Assembly: GCA_003990705.1 (NCBI GenBank) | Contig: AP018318.1 | Location: 2,173,501 to 2,237,500 of the forward strand | Length of the DNA: 64,000 bases | Source: Nostoc sp. HK-01 | GTDB lineage: Bacteria > Cyanobacteriota > Cyanobacteriia > Cyanobacteriales > Nostocaceae | Reading direction: 5' to 3' | Shown: one piece after another, positions 62,422-64,000 of the stretch | Layout of the letters: the number at the start of each line of letters is the position of its first letter | How positions within the stretch are numbered: the stretch's first letter is position 1 | The notes under the pieces: model-generated | Seen by the model: only the letters and a program-made list of their open reading frames with translations | Databases searched by the model: none | Told to the model about the DNA's origin: nothing | Position numbers and translations under genes: made by a program

Positions 62422-62432
62422 TCAATTTTTGA

Positions 62433-64000
62433 CTATGAATTTAAGGGTTGCAATTCTTTGGGGGCTGAACGGAAATGACTGGTAGCCTCATCCAAGTGCT
62501 TTAGTAGTGTAGACTGCGGTAGCGGCCCTTGCAAGTGGCTCCAAGGCAAGACTTGAGTTGTTGACCAATTATTATGAACGTAGAAATCTAAATCGGGGAT
62601 TTGTCCTTTAAGTTGCTTGAAGGCGCGTTTGTAACTACCCAAGGAGTCGCCAAAGTCGCGGGTGAGTTCGAGAAGTTGAGATAAGCGGCGATCGCCTCTG
62701 GATAACAAAGCCTGTATGATAGACCAGTTATAACTTTCGGGACGAAAATCTATCCCCTGGGGTTTAAGTTGTTTTTGTAAAAGCTGCAACCGTTTTTCTG
62801 CTTGACGGTTTACGCCAAACCATTGAAATGGTGTATGGGATTTCGGTACAAAGGTGCTACAACCAAAGCTTAACCGCAATCCTGGCGCAGCTTTTTTAAT
62901 ACTCCGCATCATCGCTACAGTTGCGTCTAAATCTTCCGCCTCTTCCCCAGGAATACCAACCATCCCGTAGAGTTTCAAGCTGGAGAGTCCGCCAGCTTTG
63001 GCATTTATCGCCGCTTGGATAATTTCATCATTTTGCAGCTTTTTGTTGATGATTTGCCGCAGTTTATCTGAACCACTTTCTACAGCAATGGTAAGCGATC
63101 GCGTGTCTCGTTTTGCTAAAGTTTGAGCCAACTGCACCGTTACTGTATTAGTTCTCACGGAAGCAATACTCAGCCGCACATCATCAAATTTTGGCTGACT
63201 AATATAATTCAATAACTCCTCAAACTCTGGATGTTGTGTGACAGAAGCACCCAATAATCCCAAGCGGTTTGTTACTTGTAACCCGCGTTCAATCGCTGGC
63301 ATTAATGAATCTTCGAGGCTGGCTGTTCTAAATGGTAAAGTCAGATAACTTGCCAAACAAAAGCGGCACATTTCTGGACAACTCCGCACCACCTCCACCA
63401 TGTAAATATTTTCCCAAGCAGCTTTTTCTGTAACTACTGTTGAAGCTGAGAGAATATTTCCGCGATAAGTTTGCTTTTGTACAACTGCCGGAACATCTGG
63501 ATCAATCGGCTTAATTGACTTAACCTCACCATCAGGTATTTGATATTCCACCTCATACAAACTTGGAATATAAATTCCAGGTACTTGTGCCAATCTTTTT
63601 AACTGAATTTGTCTAGGAGCGTGTCTAACTTCTTTGTAAGCTTCAACAAAATTTCCCAGCAGATTTTCTCCATCTCCTAACAATATAATATCAAAAAAAT
63701 CAGCAAAAGGCTCAGGATTAGCCGTCAAAACTGGGCCACCACCAAAAATGATAGGGTGCGAATCATTACGCAAATTTGCCAGAATCGGAATATCTAAAGA
63801 TTCAAGTAAATTTAAAATATTCACATAATCTAATTCCCAAGAAATCGAAAATCCCACAATTTCTGGCTGTCTAGGAAGTTGTTCATGTATATCAGTAAAT
63901 AGACGACTCACCTGCACATCATCGCGCGTTGCTAAAGTTGCCCAAACTACCTGATAGCCGAGGCTAGTAATACCCACACTATATTCATTCGGAAAGGCAA
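62433..64000 (-). CDS. B12-binding domain radical SAM protein (5' end outside window)
   Basis: The frame is open beyond the window edge: upstream of codon GTG at 63977 it reads PFPNEYSVGITSLGYQ, so the true start lies past 64000. The N-terminal part is a B12-binding-like Rossmann domain (IVGFSISWELDY, IIFGGGPVLTANPEPFADFFDIILLGDGE), and the radical SAM cluster site is CPEMCRFC (Cx3Cx2C). The barrel continues with LTIAVESGSDKLRQIINKKL and GMVGIPGEEAEDLDATV. The C-terminal domain (VHNNWSTTQVLPWSHLQGPL) is typical of a widespread cyanobacterial family. Substrate is unknown. Confidence 0.9.
   Translation of the reverse strand, partial: AFPNEYSVGITSLGYQVVWATLATRDDVQVSRLFTDIHEQLPRQPEIVGFSISWELDYVNILNLLESLDIPILANLRNDSHPIIFGGGPVLTANPEPFADFFDIILLGDGENLLGNFVEAYKEVRHAPRQIQLKRLAQVPGIYIPSLYEVEYQIPDGEVKSIKPIDPDVPAVVQKQTYRGNILSASTVVTEKAAWENIYMVEVVRSCPEMCRFCLASYLTLPFRTASLEDSLMPAIERGLQVTNRLGLLGASVTQHPEFEELLNYISQPKFDDVRLSIASVRTNTVTVQLAQTLAKRDTRSLTIAVESGSDKLRQIINKKLQNDEIIQAAINAKAGGLSSLKLYGMVGIPGEEAEDLDATVAMMRSIKKAAPGLRLSFGCSTFVPKSHTPFQWFGVNRQAEKRLQLLQKQLKPQGIDFRPESYNWSIIQALLSRGDRRLSQLLELTRDFGDSLGSYKRAFKQLKGQIPDLDFYVHNNWSTTQVLPWSHLQGPLPQSTLLKHLDEATSHFRSAPKELQPLNS

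Noticed and set aside
1-64000. tRNA, rRNA or riboswitch genes
   Set aside because: Reading the spacers by eye gave no cloverleaf, CCA-ended element or known riboswitch pattern; a covariance-model scan would be decisive.

Overview
The window reads as chromosome of a filamentous, probably heterocyst-forming cyanobacterium of the Nostocales (Nostoc/Anabaena/Calothrix type). The evidence is the very frequent GCGATCGC octamer (HIP1), AT-rich spacers with heptamer repeats such as AATTCGT and GTGCTGA, and typical gene content: a CyaB1-type GAF-GAF-PAS adenylate cyclase, Ycf34, an ABA4-like protein, heme oxygenase 1, a cyanoexosortase with an HpsJ-like partner, DUF2808 and DUF6335. No rRNA, tRNA or CRISPR array was recognised. 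The species cannot be named from sequence alone.

Layout. 0-11 kb: tail of an unknown gene, a tandem pair of half-size GDT1/UPF0016 cation exchangers, CyaB1, a Met/Cys-rich four-helix copper-binding protein, a lipoprotein-like protein, an LCP-family cell-wall ligase and an AI-2E/PerM-type permease. 11-17 kb: a lipoprotein serpin directly downstream of an exported subtilase, ribulose-phosphate epimerase, and a cyanoexosortase operon whose middle gene is reduced to a 51-codon overlapping ORF. 18-25 kb: KptA overlapping an amino-acid permease, a DUF1501/DUF1800 pair, a threonine dehydratase-like enzyme and an AAA ATPase. 26-36 kb: DUF411 protein, HEAT protein, fused oligopeptide ABC ATPase, SSB, an exported methyltransferase, ABA4-like protein, CobW GTPase, heme oxygenase and GlmM.

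36.5-43 kb is the accessory, repeat-rich part. A 1232-residue NLR-like STAND protein (N-terminal domain, NB-ARC, winged helix, about fifteen 31-32-residue helical repeats, some nearly identical in DNA) is transcribed divergently from a 71-residue membrane protein across a spacer with a cluster of TTTGGGGT/ACCCCAAA boxes. Palindromic repeats lie in frame inside its coding region. Two toxin-antitoxin-like modules follow, one between 32-bp direct repeats, then a 63-bp minisatellite and a MITE-like element nested in another repeat. This is the best candidate for an undescribed conflict or cell-death system.

43.7-50.2 kb is a stress-type cluster: cupin, two paralogous zinc alcohol dehydrogenases, an SRPBCC membrane protein, a PfpI/DJ-1 domain fused to a helical domain, DUF2267 and DUF6335 proteins. 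50-58 kb is mostly housekeeping (methyltransferase, polysaccharide deacetylase, TsaB, Ycf34, tRNA nucleotidyltransferase, VOC protein, aldo/keto reductase, cytochrome c6-like protein). 58.8-60.6 kb holds a complete IS630-type element (23-bp inverted repeats, TA ends, transposase in two frames joined at an A7 run) beside a frameshifted Uma2 gene. The window ends with small membrane and stress proteins and the 3' part of a B12-binding radical SAM gene on the minus strand.
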